64,000 nucleotides of DNA from Parapedobacter koreensis (GTDB lineage Bacteria > Bacteroidota > Bacteroidia > Sphingobacteriales > Sphingobacteriaceae): assembly GCF_900109365.1 (NCBI RefSeq), contig NZ_FNZR01000004.1, positions 310,001 to 374,000 on the forward strand, given 5' to 3'. Below are positions 55,446 to 63,944 of the stretch, in pieces. The stretch's first letter is position 1, and each line of letters opens with the position of its first letter. The notes beneath the pieces are model-generated. The model was not told the DNA's origin. It saw only the letters and a list, made by a program, of their open reading frames with translations, and made no database searches. The translations under genes were made by a program, and so were the position numbers.

Positions 55446-57380
55446 ATGATGAAACATAGTCACGCGTGTTTTTACTTGATACCCCTTCTACTGGTCATCC
55501 ATGGTTTCTCCAACCATGTATGCGCATCGTTTGTGTTTCAATCCCGTAATGATACAGCTATTATCAATGATTGGTATCGGGAGGCTTTCCGGTCCATGGA
55601 CGGCAACCTGAAAAAATCGGATGATCTCATCAACAAGGCATGGAAAATGTCCATTGACATTGCTTATGACCAGGGCATTGCCGACGGCTATTATTATACC
55701 GGATGTGTATACGAGCAGAAAGCTGCACTGAATATTGCCCGTCGGTATTTCGAAAAGGCAGTTTCGTTGTATACACAGGGTCAGTTTTTGGCTAAACTTC
55801 CCGATTGTTATAAGCGGTTGGGCGAGATTTACATGAAAGAGGATCGGTATTATACCGCGTTGCAACATTTTTTGAATGGGCTGCGTGTAGCAGACGAGGA
55901 AGGCGATCACGTGGCCCAAATCGAGTTGAGTATCCAGCTCGCCAACTACCACAATACCGTTTCAAGGGATTACAAAGAGGCGATTGCGATGCTGAGCGCG
56001 GCGGAACGTCGCGCAAAGACGGCTAACTATCCTTCGGCGTTGGCCACCATTTATTTGCAATACGGCATGAGCTATGCCAATCAACGGGATTATGTGCAGG
56101 CCTTGCATTACACACAACTGGCTAGGCAAGCGTTTGATAAGCTGTCAAATGCGGAAGATTTATTGAAAACTTTACTCGTTGAGGGAGATATCCATAGCAA
56201 GACCCATGAAGAGGATCGGTTAGCTACCGTGCTCAGCGAAGCCAAGCCTTTGATCAATTCGGTGAAAAGCAAGCAATTACAGGAAGCATACCAATTATTG
56301 CATGCCACTGAGTTGTATTTTTTAGGTGATTACAACTCCGCGTTGACCATTTGTGAAACGTTATATGCCCAACTGGATGGTAATAAGCAACAGGAAGAGT
56401 GGCGAGAGGCCCGTTCTTTGCATTTCAAGGTGTTATATGCATTGGGCGATGTCCGGCAAGCGGATAGCCTGTTTGATAATTACGAATACATCAAAGATAG
56501 CCTTTATACCGCCCAATATATCGGGCAGGGCATGGAAATGAGCGAAAACTATAAGCTGGAAAAATTTGAGCGCCAAATCAGGGAGCAGGAATTGCAGCTG
56601 TCCAATACCAATTATCAACGCTATGGTTTTATTGCGGGCATTGTCGTGTTGCTGACCATATTAATCATCCTTTATTTCCACTTTAGGGAAAAAGACAAAC
56701 TGGCCCATCGGGTAGCCATAAAAAATGCAGAGGTTTCCGTCCAGAATGAAATATTGAAACAAGCCAACCGGCAAAATGAAATGCTGTTGCGTGAAATCCA
56801 TCACCGGGTAAAGAATAACCTCCAAATCATCAATAGCCTGCTCAACCTTCAATCCAGAAAGACGACCAACCAGGAAGTCATGGCCATGATGCAGGAAAGT
56901 AGCAGCCGGATAAATTCCATTGCGCTGATCCATAATAAGCTGTATCAGCAACAAAGTCTCAACCGGTTGAATATCCAGGAGTATATTGAACAATTGGGGG
57001 CCCATTTGCTGAGCATCTACAATGTCGGCAAAAAGAGCGTACGCTTCAAGGTGGAGGCCAATAACGTTTCACTGGATATTGATACCGCTATACCCATCGG
57101 ATTGATACTGACGGAACTGATGACCAATTCATTGAAATATGCTTTTGTCGACCGCGAAGAGGGCGAAATCTACGTACACGTAAAGCATGAAGGGGAGAAA
57201 GACTACGAACTGATTTTCAAGGATAACGGTGTTGGCATTCCCGAGACAAAGTTTGCGCAGACCAATGAAACCCTGGGTTTTCGTTTGATTAATTCCCTGA
57301 CCAGGCAACTGGCTGGAATTATTCAATATACTTTTGGGGAGTTTTCGATGTATAATATCCGCTTTAAGGGCCAAGCCTGA
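55446..57380 (+). CDS. TPR-sensor histidine kinase (HisKA_2 / LytS-like type)
   Basis: 644-aa membrane sensor kinase. A Sec signal (LLLVIHGFSNHVCASF) is followed by a periplasmic tetratricopeptide array (about 45-375). One transmembrane helix lies near 393-413 (FIAGIVVLLTILIILYF), then a short coiled coil. The HisKA_2 dimerisation box REIHHRVKNNLQIINSLLNLQ carries the phospho-acceptor His near 449, and the HATPase_c domain has the N-box ELMTNSLKYAF and G-box DNGVGIP. No response regulator is adjacent. The orphan LuxR regulator at 6.1-6.7 kb is one possible partner (inference). Confidence 0.92.
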   Translation: MMKHSHACFYLIPLLLVIHGFSNHVCASFVFQSRNDTAIINDWYREAFRSMDGNLKKSDDLINKAWKMSIDIAYDQGIADGYYYTGCVYEQKAALNIARRYFEKAVSLYTQGQFLAKLPDCYKRLGEIYMKEDRYYTALQHFLNGLRVADEEGDHVAQIELSIQLANYHNTVSRDYKEAIAMLSAAERRAKTANYPSALATIYLQYGMSYANQRDYVQALHYTQLARQAFDKLSNAEDLLKTLLVEGDIHSKTHEEDRLATVLSEAKPLINSVKSKQLQEAYQLLHATELYFLGDYNSALTICETLYAQLDGNKQQEEWREARSLHFKVLYALGDVRQADSLFDNYEYIKDSLYTAQYIGQGMEMSENYKLEKFERQIREQELQLSNTNYQRYGFIAGIVVLLTILIILYFHFREKDKLAHRVAIKNAEVSVQNEILKQANRQNEMLLREIHHRVKNNLQIINSLLNLQSRKTTNQEVMAMMQESSSRINSIALIHNKLYQQQSLNRLNIQEYIEQLGAHLLSIYNVGKKSVRFKVEANNVSLDIDTAIPIGLILTELMTNSLKYAFVDREEGEIYVHVKHEGEKDYELIFKDNGVGIPETKFAQTNETLGFRLINSLTRQLAGIIQYTFGEFSMYNIRFKGQA

Positions 57381-57439
57381 TTCGGTTGCTGGTGCATATT
57401 TAATCATTGTTAGTTTACGTTACCTTAATCTCACGGCGC

Positions 57440-57447
57440 TACTTTTG
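57440..57447 (+). promoter_or_regulatory. -7 box (TACTTTTG) of the alkaline phosphatase gene
   Basis: Exact TAnnTTTG match 38 bases before the phosphatase ATG. Confidence 0.5.
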
Positions 57448-57485
57448 AGGCATTTTAACAGCCGATCGTCAAAATTGCTTATTAA

Positions 57486-58904
57486 ATGAAACGTAGAGAT
57501 TTTTTTAGAAACGCAGCTTTAACAGCCGCTGGGGCAGCTGTATTATCCCCTTTTGAATCGATTGCGCGGGATGGCCGCCGTGTCGCAGTTACCCATTCCG
57601 TAGCCAAAACGGCTAAAAACATTATTTTCATGGTGAGTGATGGCATGAGTGTTGGTACGCTGAGCATGGCTAATATGCTCAATGAGCGGCGGGATGGCAA
57701 GTTGTGCAACTGGATGTCCTTATACCATGCTGGTGTAGCTAATAGAGGCCTCATGGACACGGCGTCAGCCAATAGCTTGGTCACCGATTCCTCTGCGGCG
57801 AGCTCTGCATGGGGTGGTGGTGTCCGCGTAAATAATGGGGTACTCAACGTCACACCGGACGGCAGTAAACCAACGCCCATTCTAAGGAAATTCAAAGCCG
57901 CAGGCAAAGCGGTAGGGTGCGTCACTACGGTACCGATCACCCATGCGACGCCTGCCGGATTTTGCGTGAATAGCAACAGCCGCAACGATCAACCCGGCAT
58001 CGCCTTGATGTATCATGACCTGCGGTTTGATGTCATGATGGGAGGCGGCACGGAATTTTTCAGTGCGGACAAGCGGGAAGATAAACAAGATGTCTTCGGG
58101 AAATTTGCTGCAAGTGGTTTTCAGGTAGCGAAAACAAGGGAGGAAATGCTGGCTATCGATGCTGCGGCAAAGGAAGCTCCCATATTGGGCGTATTTCATC
58201 AAGATGGCTTGCCCTATGCACTGGATAGGGAAAACGATGAGACATTGAAAAAAGCAACACCGTCGCTGGCAGAAATGGTCGGCACGGCTCTTCGTCACCT
58301 GAAGAAAAACCGCCAGGGGTTTGTATTGCAGGTAGAGGGCGGGAAGGTGGATTGGGGAGCCCATGCCAATGATGTAGGCGCGCTGTTATACGACCAGTTG
58401 GCGTTTGATGAAGCGCTGGCGGTGGCCATCGCATTTGCCGAAGCGGAAGGAGATACCTTGGTCATCGTCACGACCGACCATGGCAATGCCAATCCCGGCT
58501 TTTTCGGGGGCAATGCTAATTTTGAACGGATGTTCAACTTCAAACACACCAATGAATGGGTGTTGCAAGGCATCAATAGGGATTTTACAGCTGCGCAGGT
58601 GATTGAACGCCTGGAGCATGCACAAGGTATTGTCATCAAGGCCGATGAGGCGATGCGTTTACTGACCCACTATGTGACCGACCGTAACGAAGAAGGCCTG
58701 TATAATCCCTATCGGTTGCCTTTCGCGGAGTTGGCGCAGATTCAACAACATTATACTTCGGTAGGCTGGGGGAGTATGGATCATTCTGGTGACCACGTTG
58801 AGATAGCAGCTTATGGGCCGGGACGTGAGCTGCTGAAGCCCTTTGTACGCAATACCGATCTCCATAACCTGATGCTGGAGGCCACGGGCGTAACCGTAGG
58901 GTGA
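57486..58904 (+). CDS. Alkaline phosphatase (PhoA family) with Tat-type signal
   Basis: 472-aa phosphomonoesterase. The twin-arginine signal MKRRDFFRNAALTAAGAAV suggests folded export. Active-site parts are the metal Asp in MVSDGMS (about 50), the nucleophile Ser in VTDSSAASSAW (about 101), the metal Glu in QVEGGKVDWGAHANDV, the zinc ligands in VTTDHGNANPG and the last His in SMDHSGDHVEI. It releases phosphate from organic phosphates in the periplasm. No Pho regulon genes are nearby. Convergent with the HAD hydrolase. Confidence 0.92.
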   Translation: MKRRDFFRNAALTAAGAAVLSPFESIARDGRRVAVTHSVAKTAKNIIFMVSDGMSVGTLSMANMLNERRDGKLCNWMSLYHAGVANRGLMDTASANSLVTDSSAASSAWGGGVRVNNGVLNVTPDGSKPTPILRKFKAAGKAVGCVTTVPITHATPAGFCVNSNSRNDQPGIALMYHDLRFDVMMGGGTEFFSADKREDKQDVFGKFAASGFQVAKTREEMLAIDAAAKEAPILGVFHQDGLPYALDRENDETLKKATPSLAEMVGTALRHLKKNRQGFVLQVEGGKVDWGAHANDVGALLYDQLAFDEALAVAIAFAEAEGDTLVIVTTDHGNANPGFFGGNANFERMFNFKHTNEWVLQGINRDFTAAQVIERLEHAQGIVIKADEAMRLLTHYVTDRNEEGLYNPYRLPFAELAQIQQHYTSVGWGSMDHSGDHVEIAAYGPGRELLKPFVRNTDLHNLMLEATGVTVG

Positions 58905-58928
58905 TAGCACGGCAGCGGTGAGCGGATT

Positions 58929-59555
58929 TTAGATAATCTGGTCGATACGGATCCAATCCATGCCTGCGGCGATGGCACCCTGTACACCGGGGTTGCCATC
59001 TTCAAAGACCAAGCAGTCTTGAGGAGCAACGCCAAGTTGTTGAGCGGCCTTGAGAAACGGATCGGGGTAGGGCTTTCCCCTATCGGTATCATCGGCACAG
59101 ACGAGGGTTTCTATGGTGTCAATGAGGCCTATTACGGTGAGTGTGCGTGTCACGGTTCTGCGGCTCCCGCCGGAAACCACCCCAATGCGCACCTTGCCAA
59201 TATGGTTTTGCAGGTGGTGCACTACAAAATCGATGGGTAGGGTGTCTGACACATAACGATCAAGGAAGATGGTCGATTTGGCCGTCGCAAATTCGTGGGG
59301 CGGCACTTGTGTATGATACCTTTTGTTGATTTCTTCGGCAATAAGCACGGTAGGCCATCCGGCGAGCTCATCAATAATCGCAGCATCCAGCGTGATGCCG
59401 TATTGCGCCGCTGCTTCGCGGTATGCCATTTTGTGTGCGTGCATATTATCGGCAAGCGTGCCGTCACAATCGTATAAAAATGCTTTGTAGTCCTTTTTGC
59501 TGCTGAGCTGGGTAAGTAGCTCAAGTTTTTCGTGGATCAATGCATCAGCCGTCAT
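58929..59555 (-). CDS. HAD-family hydrolase (beta-phosphoglucomutase-like subgroup)
   Basis: 208-aa HAD phosphatase. Motif I is FLYDCDGTLADN, with nucleophile and acid Asp residues near 30-32; a four-helix cap follows. Motif II is GVVSGGS, the motif III Lys is in DRGKPYPDPF and motif IV is CLVFEDGNPGVQGAIAAG. The subgroup includes phosphoglycolate phosphatase, sugar-phosphatases and beta-PGM. It overlaps the upstream proline dehydrogenase gene by 4 bases, so the pair is translationally coupled; the metabolic link is unclear. Confidence 0.88.
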   Translation of the reverse strand: MTADALIHEKLELLTQLSSKKDYKAFLYDCDGTLADNMHAHKMAYREAAAQYGITLDAAIIDELAGWPTVLIAEEINKRYHTQVPPHEFATAKSTIFLDRYVSDTLPIDFVVHHLQNHIGKVRIGVVSGGSRRTVTRTLTVIGLIDTIETLVCADDTDRGKPYPDPFLKAAQQLGVAPQDCLVFEDGNPGVQGAIAAGMDWIRIDQII

Positions 59556-60748
59556 TTGCCTGATTTCCTCCTTCTTTTTTCTTTAGTGATGAGTGAGAGT
59601 TCCCGTCCGGTTTGTCCCGCTACAGATGTGTTTTCCTGAGCCCTACGGAAGAGGTAAGGCATTACGGCTTTCACCGGGCCGTAAGGCATGTATTTCACCA
59701 CGTTGTACCCCACTTCAGCAAGGTTGAAACTGAGGTTGTCACTCATTCCCAATAATTGGGCAAAGAAAATATGCGGATGGTTGTGTGGCAACTGCCGTTT
59801 GTCCATTTCTTCAGCCAGCAGCTTGCTGCTTGCCTCATTGTGCGTGCCGGCCATGAAACCAACCCGGTCGAGGTGGTCGAGGCAGAATAAGACAGCCAAG
59901 TTGTAATCCCGATCGGAGGCTTCTTTGTCTGGCTGGATGGGCGAAGGGTAGCCCATCTCCTTGGCCCGCGCCCGCTCAATTTCCATATAAGCACCGCGCA
60001 CCATTTTAGCACCCAAAAAGAACCCATCCGTTTCCGCCAGGTAGTAATCTGCCTGAAGCGACGCTAATTTGTCGTGCCGATAGAGTTGGTACGTGTTGTA
60101 GACCACTGGGGCGTTGCGATTGTACCGCCGCATCATGTCAAGTGCGATATCGTCAATGGCATCTTGTATCCATGAGTGCTCTGCATCGATAAGCACCTTC
60201 ACGCCGTTATCAAAGCAGGTCTGGCATATACGTTCCACGCGTTGCTTTACACGCTCGTATTCCGAGGTTTCCTCCGGGGTGAGTGGTTGCTTGGCATTGA
60301 CTTTTTCAAACAGATCAAAACGACCAAGCCCAGTGGGCTTGAATACGGAAAAGCTGATGTTCGGATTCGTTTTAGCGTAGGCAACCGTACGCAGGATTTC
60401 TTGGCATGTATCATCGAAAACCTGCTCGGTATCTTCGCCTTCCACGGAGTAATCGAGGATGGTACCGACCTGTTGATTGGCCAGCCGCTCAATGGCGGGG
60501 ACACAACCGTCGATGGTTTCCCCACCACAGAAATGGTTAAAAATCGTGCTGCGGATAAGGCCTTTTATCGGCAGTCCCGCTCGCAATGCGAAATTAGTGA
60601 CGGGTGGGCCAATATTTGTAAGAAAGTTGTTAGCGATAATTTTAAACAACCAATAAGCCTTGTTTAGATCGGCGTTGCTTTTACTTCTGAAAGCGATTTC
60701 CGTATTTTCGAACGAAAGGGCGCTTTGTTGCTGCGTTTGCTGGGACAT
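59552..60748 (-). CDS. putA: Proline dehydrogenase
   Basis: Monofunctional FAD-dependent proline dehydrogenase, about 398 aa, converting proline to pyrroline-5-carboxylate. The TIM-barrel blocks are FNHFCGGETIDG, SVEGEDTEQVFD, FSVFKPTGLGRF, VLIDAEHSWIQDAID, VYNTYQLYRHD, GAKMVRGAYMEIERARA and MAGTHNEASSKLLAEEM. The FAD-contact pair near FFAQLLGMSDNLSFNL is also present. There is no P5C dehydrogenase domain, as usual in Bacteroidota. I start at MSQQTQ, 24 bases inside the longer frame. Confidence 0.93.
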   Translation of the reverse strand: MSQQTQQQSALSFENTEIAFRSKSNADLNKAYWLFKIIANNFLTNIGPPVTNFALRAGLPIKGLIRSTIFNHFCGGETIDGCVPAIERLANQQVGTILDYSVEGEDTEQVFDDTCQEILRTVAYAKTNPNISFSVFKPTGLGRFDLFEKVNAKQPLTPEETSEYERVKQRVERICQTCFDNGVKVLIDAEHSWIQDAIDDIALDMMRRYNRNAPVVYNTYQLYRHDKLASLQADYYLAETDGFFLGAKMVRGAYMEIERARAKEMGYPSPIQPDKEASDRDYNLAVLFCLDHLDRVGFMAGTHNEASSKLLAEEMDKRQLPHNHPHIFFAQLLGMSDNLSFNLAEVGYNVVKYMPYGPVKAVMPYLFRRAQENTSVAGQTGRELSLITKEKRRRKSGK

Positions 60749-60821
60749 TAATTGAATGCGAATATGGGGCAATATTAATGATAATTGCTATTTTTCACAA
60801 GTTTTATACACAATTAAGCAT

Positions 60822-60829
60822 TACATTTG
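60822..60829 (+). promoter_or_regulatory. -7 box (TACATTTG) abutting the S4-protein start
   Basis: Exact TAnnTTTG ending 4 bases before the ATG at 60834, so the mRNA probably starts at or inside the first codon. Confidence 0.6.
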
Positions 60830-60833
60830 CACA

Positions 60834-61043
60834 ATGGTTACCTTTAAAATTGCAGGTGAGTATATCCAATTAATCCAATTGTTAAAAGTGCTCAACTGGG
60901 TGGAGCATGGTGGCGAAGCACAGGCAGTGGTCACGGCGGGATTGGTGCGGCATAATGGCCAGGTGGATTTCCGCAAACGGCTGAAAGTAAAGCCGGGCGA
61001 CACGGTTGAATTTAGGGGGAAACAGGTGCAAATAGTCGGATAA
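60834..61043 (+). CDS. Small S4-domain RNA-binding protein (YaaA/YbcJ type)
   Basis: 69-aa single S4 domain. IQLIQLLKVLNWVEHGGEAQAVVTAGLVRHNGQVDFRKRLKVKPGDTVEF contains the conserved helix-turn and the NG-x-V-x-x-R-x-x-x-x-x-G-D pattern. Such small S4 proteins bind structured RNA and are often ribosome-associated. A longer frame exists upstream, but the promoter box sits inside it, which supports this start. First of a tight run with the lipoprotein and aroB. Confidence 0.9.
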   Translation: MVTFKIAGEYIQLIQLLKVLNWVEHGGEAQAVVTAGLVRHNGQVDFRKRLKVKPGDTVEFRGKQVQIVG

Positions 61044-61046
61044 GTA

Positions 61047-61472
61047 ATGAAGAAACAAGGGACTATCTTACTACTCGCTTTGCTTGGTGCATGCCATGGT
61101 ACTGAAAAGAACGTCAGCAAGTCTTATGTTTTGGCGGTGGCCGTCGAGACTTATGAACGAAAAGGCTCGGATGCTATCATTGAAAAAACAGAAACGGATA
61201 CCGTGGAGGCATCTACTGCATTGGCGGCTTATTCCAAGGGTATCCAGAAATACGCCGCTGTGCTGATGCATATCCAACAGTTTCCTGACTCGGTAAAAGG
61301 CACGAAAGGCTTAAAAATATGGGATGGACAAGGCAATGATATTGTTCCTACTATTGCGCAAAGCCAGCGCGACAGTGTCATTATGAACTTTGTGCAGTTT
61401 GCAAGGCGCTCAAATATACCTTATTATGACCGCGTCAAAGATTTTGAACTTAAACTGATGACGGCAAGATAG
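61047..61472 (+). CDS. Small putative lipoprotein of unknown function
   Basis: 141-aa protein with a lipoprotein signal (ILLLALLGACHG, lipobox Cys at about 16). The mature part is mixed helix and strand with a VLAVAVETYERKG start and a DFELKLMTAR end; no domain was recognised. It lies 3 bases after the S4 gene and 7 bases before aroB, so it belongs to the operon. Confidence 0.7.
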   Translation: MKKQGTILLLALLGACHGTEKNVSKSYVLAVAVETYERKGSDAIIEKTETDTVEASTALAAYSKGIQKYAAVLMHIQQFPDSVKGTKGLKIWDGQGNDIVPTIAQSQRDSVIMNFVQFARRSNIPYYDRVKDFELKLMTAR

Positions 61473-61479
61473 CATATCG

Positions 61480-62547
61480 ATGAACCAATACATACCAAGC
61501 ACCGGCTACAACGTTTTCTTTGATAATACATTGGATGAATTGCAACAATTCATCCAAACCAATGCCTACTCGAAGGTATTGTTGCTGGTCGATCGGAACA
61601 CGAGCGAGCACTGTCTTCCAGTGCTGCAAGCCGCAATGCCTGCATTTGACGGCTACGACATTATTGAAATCGACCCCGGGGAAGAGAATAAGAACATTGA
61701 TTTCTGCATTGGTATTTGGAAAATGATGCTTGATTTTGGTGCTGATCGCCAAAGCCTGCTGATTAACCTGGGTGGGGGGGTCGTAACGGATATGGGTGGA
61801 TTCGCAGCCTCCACCTTCAAGCGGGGGATAGATTTCGTACAGGTGCCAACAACTTTATTGTCTCAAGTGGATGCGTCCGTAGGCGGGAAGACGGGGATCG
61901 ATATGGACAATGTGAAAAACATTATCGGAACATTCGCTCAACCCAAAGCCGTATTCATCGCAAACAGATTTTTGGATACCTTGGATAAGCGGCAATTGGT
62001 GTCGGGTTTTGCGGAGATCATCAAGCATGGCCTGATAGCCGATAAAGCGTTTTACGAGACGGTGAAAGGTATGGATGCCGCAGATCTTTCCTTGGAACAC
62101 ATTATGCACTCCGTGACCATCAAAAATGAGGTGGTCACCCAAGATCCTACTGAGCGGGGACTGCGCAAGATTTTGAATTTCGGCCATACCATAGGCCATG
62201 CTATTGAAGGCTATTCACTAGCCCATGATGGAAATCCGCTGCTCCACGGCGAAGCGATTGCCGTTGGCATGATTTGCGAAGGGTACCTGGCCCATCGAAA
62301 CAACGGGTTGTCCAAAGGGGCCTTGGATGATTTGATCCATACCTTCCGAACTCATTTTCCGGATTACACTTATCATCCCGGCAGCTACGACGAGTTGGTG
62401 GCGTTGATGAAAAACGACAAGAAAAATACGGGCGACCAGATTGGTTTTGCCTTAATCAGTGATATCGGGCAATGCAGTATCGATCAGTTTGTTGATGAAG
62501 CGTTGATTCGGGAAAGCCTTGATTTTTATCGGGAGATTGTTAGTTAG
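61480..62547 (+). CDS. aroB: 3-dehydroquinate synthase
   Basis: Second enzyme of the shikimate pathway, converting DAHP to 3-dehydroquinate with NAD and zinc. The 355-aa protein shows LINLGGGVVTDMGGFAASTFKRGIDF (NAD loop), VPTTLLSQVDASVGGKTGIDMDNVKNIIG, the zinc-ligand Glu in SGFAEIIKHG and the zinc-ligand His residues in LNFGHTIGHAIE and LLHGEAIAVGM. Length matches the family. Confidence 0.97.
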   Translation: MNQYIPSTGYNVFFDNTLDELQQFIQTNAYSKVLLLVDRNTSEHCLPVLQAAMPAFDGYDIIEIDPGEENKNIDFCIGIWKMMLDFGADRQSLLINLGGGVVTDMGGFAASTFKRGIDFVQVPTTLLSQVDASVGGKTGIDMDNVKNIIGTFAQPKAVFIANRFLDTLDKRQLVSGFAEIIKHGLIADKAFYETVKGMDAADLSLEHIMHSVTIKNEVVTQDPTERGLRKILNFGHTIGHAIEGYSLAHDGNPLLHGEAIAVGMICEGYLAHRNNGLSKGALDDLIHTFRTHFPDYTYHPGSYDELVALMKNDKKNTGDQIGFALISDIGQCSIDQFVDEALIRESLDFYREIVS

Positions 62548-62633
62548 TCGAGCGTCAGAAGCCCCAAAGTCTGTTATCTAATGTCTATTGTCTAACTAAT
62601 GTCTATTAACCAATTAAACTAAATTGAATAAAA
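62548..62633. repeat. Degenerate short-unit repeat, aroB-thuA spacer
   Basis: Contains ATGTCTATTGTCT (62581-62593) and a second ATGTCTATT (62599-62607). The first copy recurs in the sufS-sufE spacer. Otherwise A/T-rich and featureless. Confidence 0.45.
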
Positions 62634-63362
62634 ATGAAACATTTCAAAAAAGCAGTATGGTTTGCAGCTTTGATGCTGTTGGCCATGGCCAACGGGATGC
62701 GTGTGTATGGGCAAGCCCGAATTTTAGTGTTTTCCAAAACAACAGGGTTCCGGCACGACAACATTGAAAAAGGAGCGGAGACCATCAAGCAATTGGGAGC
62801 AAAACAAGGCTTTGCCGTAGATCATACCGAAGATGCATCGGCGTTTACGGACGAAAACCTAAAGCAATATCAAGCAGTTGTTTTCCTGAGCACTACGGGT
62901 ACGGTATTGGATGCCAACCAGAAGGCAGCTTTTATGCACTACATCCAAGCGGGAAATGGCTTTGTAGGGATCCATGCTGCCAGCGATACGGAGTATGAAT
63001 GGCCTTGGTACGGGAAGCTTGTAGGCGCCTATTTTTTAAGCCATCCGCAAGTACAGGATGCCGACATCCACGTGGTTGATAAGTCTCATCCGGCTACGGC
63101 ACACTTGCCTGACGTGTGGAACCGCAAGGATGAATGGTACGATTTCAAAGACCTAAATGATGAAGTGAAATTGCTGATGCGGTTGGATGAAAAATCCTAC
63201 AAAGGCGGTAAGATGGGCGACTACCACCCGATGTCATGGTATCACCAGTATGATGGTGGAAGGGCTTTTTACACTGCACTGGGGCACACCAAGGAAGCTT
63301 TTGATGAGCCAGCATTCCAACAGCATATCGTAGGCGCAATACGGTATGCCATTGGAGACTGA
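62634..63362 (+). CDS. Exported ThuA-domain protein
   Basis: 242-aa secreted protein with a Sec signal (LMLLAMANGMRVYGQ) and a ThuA (trehalose-utilisation-like, class I glutamine-amidotransferase-like) domain. Blocks are ILVFSKTTGFRHDNIEKGAE, VVFLSTTGTVLDANQKAAF, GFVGIHAASDTEYEWPWYGKLVGAYF, HPATAHLPDVWNRKDEWYDF, PMSWYHQYDGGRAFYTALGHTKEAF. ThuA relatives act in disaccharide 3-keto metabolism or as unknown sugar-modifying proteins; no partner is adjacent here. Confidence 0.9.
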   Translation: MKHFKKAVWFAALMLLAMANGMRVYGQARILVFSKTTGFRHDNIEKGAETIKQLGAKQGFAVDHTEDASAFTDENLKQYQAVVFLSTTGTVLDANQKAAFMHYIQAGNGFVGIHAASDTEYEWPWYGKLVGAYFLSHPQVQDADIHVVDKSHPATAHLPDVWNRKDEWYDFKDLNDEVKLLMRLDEKSYKGGKMGDYHPMSWYHQYDGGRAFYTALGHTKEAFDEPAFQQHIVGAIRYAIGD

Positions 63363-63383
63363 ATAAATTGGGTAGGGTTGGTA

Positions 63384-63914
63384 TTATCCCTGATTGGCAA
63401 CCAACCCATCAATTACGGCTAACATTTCCTTGAACTCTGCTTCATCAAATAGGCGGGTTAGGAAGACGATTTTGCCATCCCGATCGATGACCACATTGCG
63501 GGTGACCCCGCTTTTCTTGGCGGCAAAACGACTGTAAATATCCGCGTTGGGATCCAAGGCCAGGGGATAAGTGATATTTAGATCCGAGGCGAATTTCTGC
63601 ACGGTCGCCAGCGGTTCATCCCGGTCTACACCAATGAGTTTCACACCCCGGTTCTTGAAAGCCTGGTGTACATCTTGTTCCAAATGTGGCATCTCTTTGC
63701 GGCATACGCCGCACCAACTGGCCGTAAATTGGAGGACAACCACCTGACCACGCAGGGATTCAAGGTTTACGGTTTCCCCGGTATGCAAGACCAAATCAAA
63801 ATCGGTTGGCGCCACGTCACCGACCTTCACAACAAAACCGCGTTCATCCGGTTCTTTCTCGCCCGGGATGGACAGGAAATTTAGGGCCAAAAAGGCGAGG
63901 AATAAAGCTTTCAT
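63384..63914 (-). CDS. TlpA-like thiol-disulfide oxidoreductase
   Basis: 176-aa exported thioredoxin-fold protein. The short signal (LFLAFLALNFLS) is followed by an AhpC/TSA-like region (KVGDVAPTDFDLVLHTGETVNLESLRGQVVVLQF) and the redox motif FTASWCGVCRKEMP, with Cys residues about 70 and 73. The cis-Pro block near GVTRNVVIDRDGKIVF lacks the usual Pro at the expected TP position, a small oddity. It likely reduces disulfides in the periplasm. A palindrome lies 6 bases upstream of its start. Confidence 0.88.
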   Translation of the reverse strand: MKALFLAFLALNFLSIPGEKEPDERGFVVKVGDVAPTDFDLVLHTGETVNLESLRGQVVVLQFTASWCGVCRKEMPHLEQDVHQAFKNRGVKLIGVDRDEPLATVQKFASDLNITYPLALDPNADIYSRFAAKKSGVTRNVVIDRDGKIVFLTRLFDEAEFKEMLAVIDGLVANQG

Positions 63915-63919
63915 AATTA

Positions 63920-63944
63920 TCTACTAATTTAGTAGACAAAAATA
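63920..63944 (-). promoter_or_regulatory. Promoter with adjoining palindromic operator of the TlpA-like gene
   Basis: On the minus strand the -7 box TATTTTTG (63944 to 63937) runs directly into the perfect palindrome TCTACTAA-T-TTAGTAGA (63920-63936). The palindrome covers the expected start site and ends 6 bases before the start codon. This is the position of a repressor operator. The repressor is unknown; BlaI/CopY-type regulators often control TlpA genes in this phylum (inference). Confidence 0.6.
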
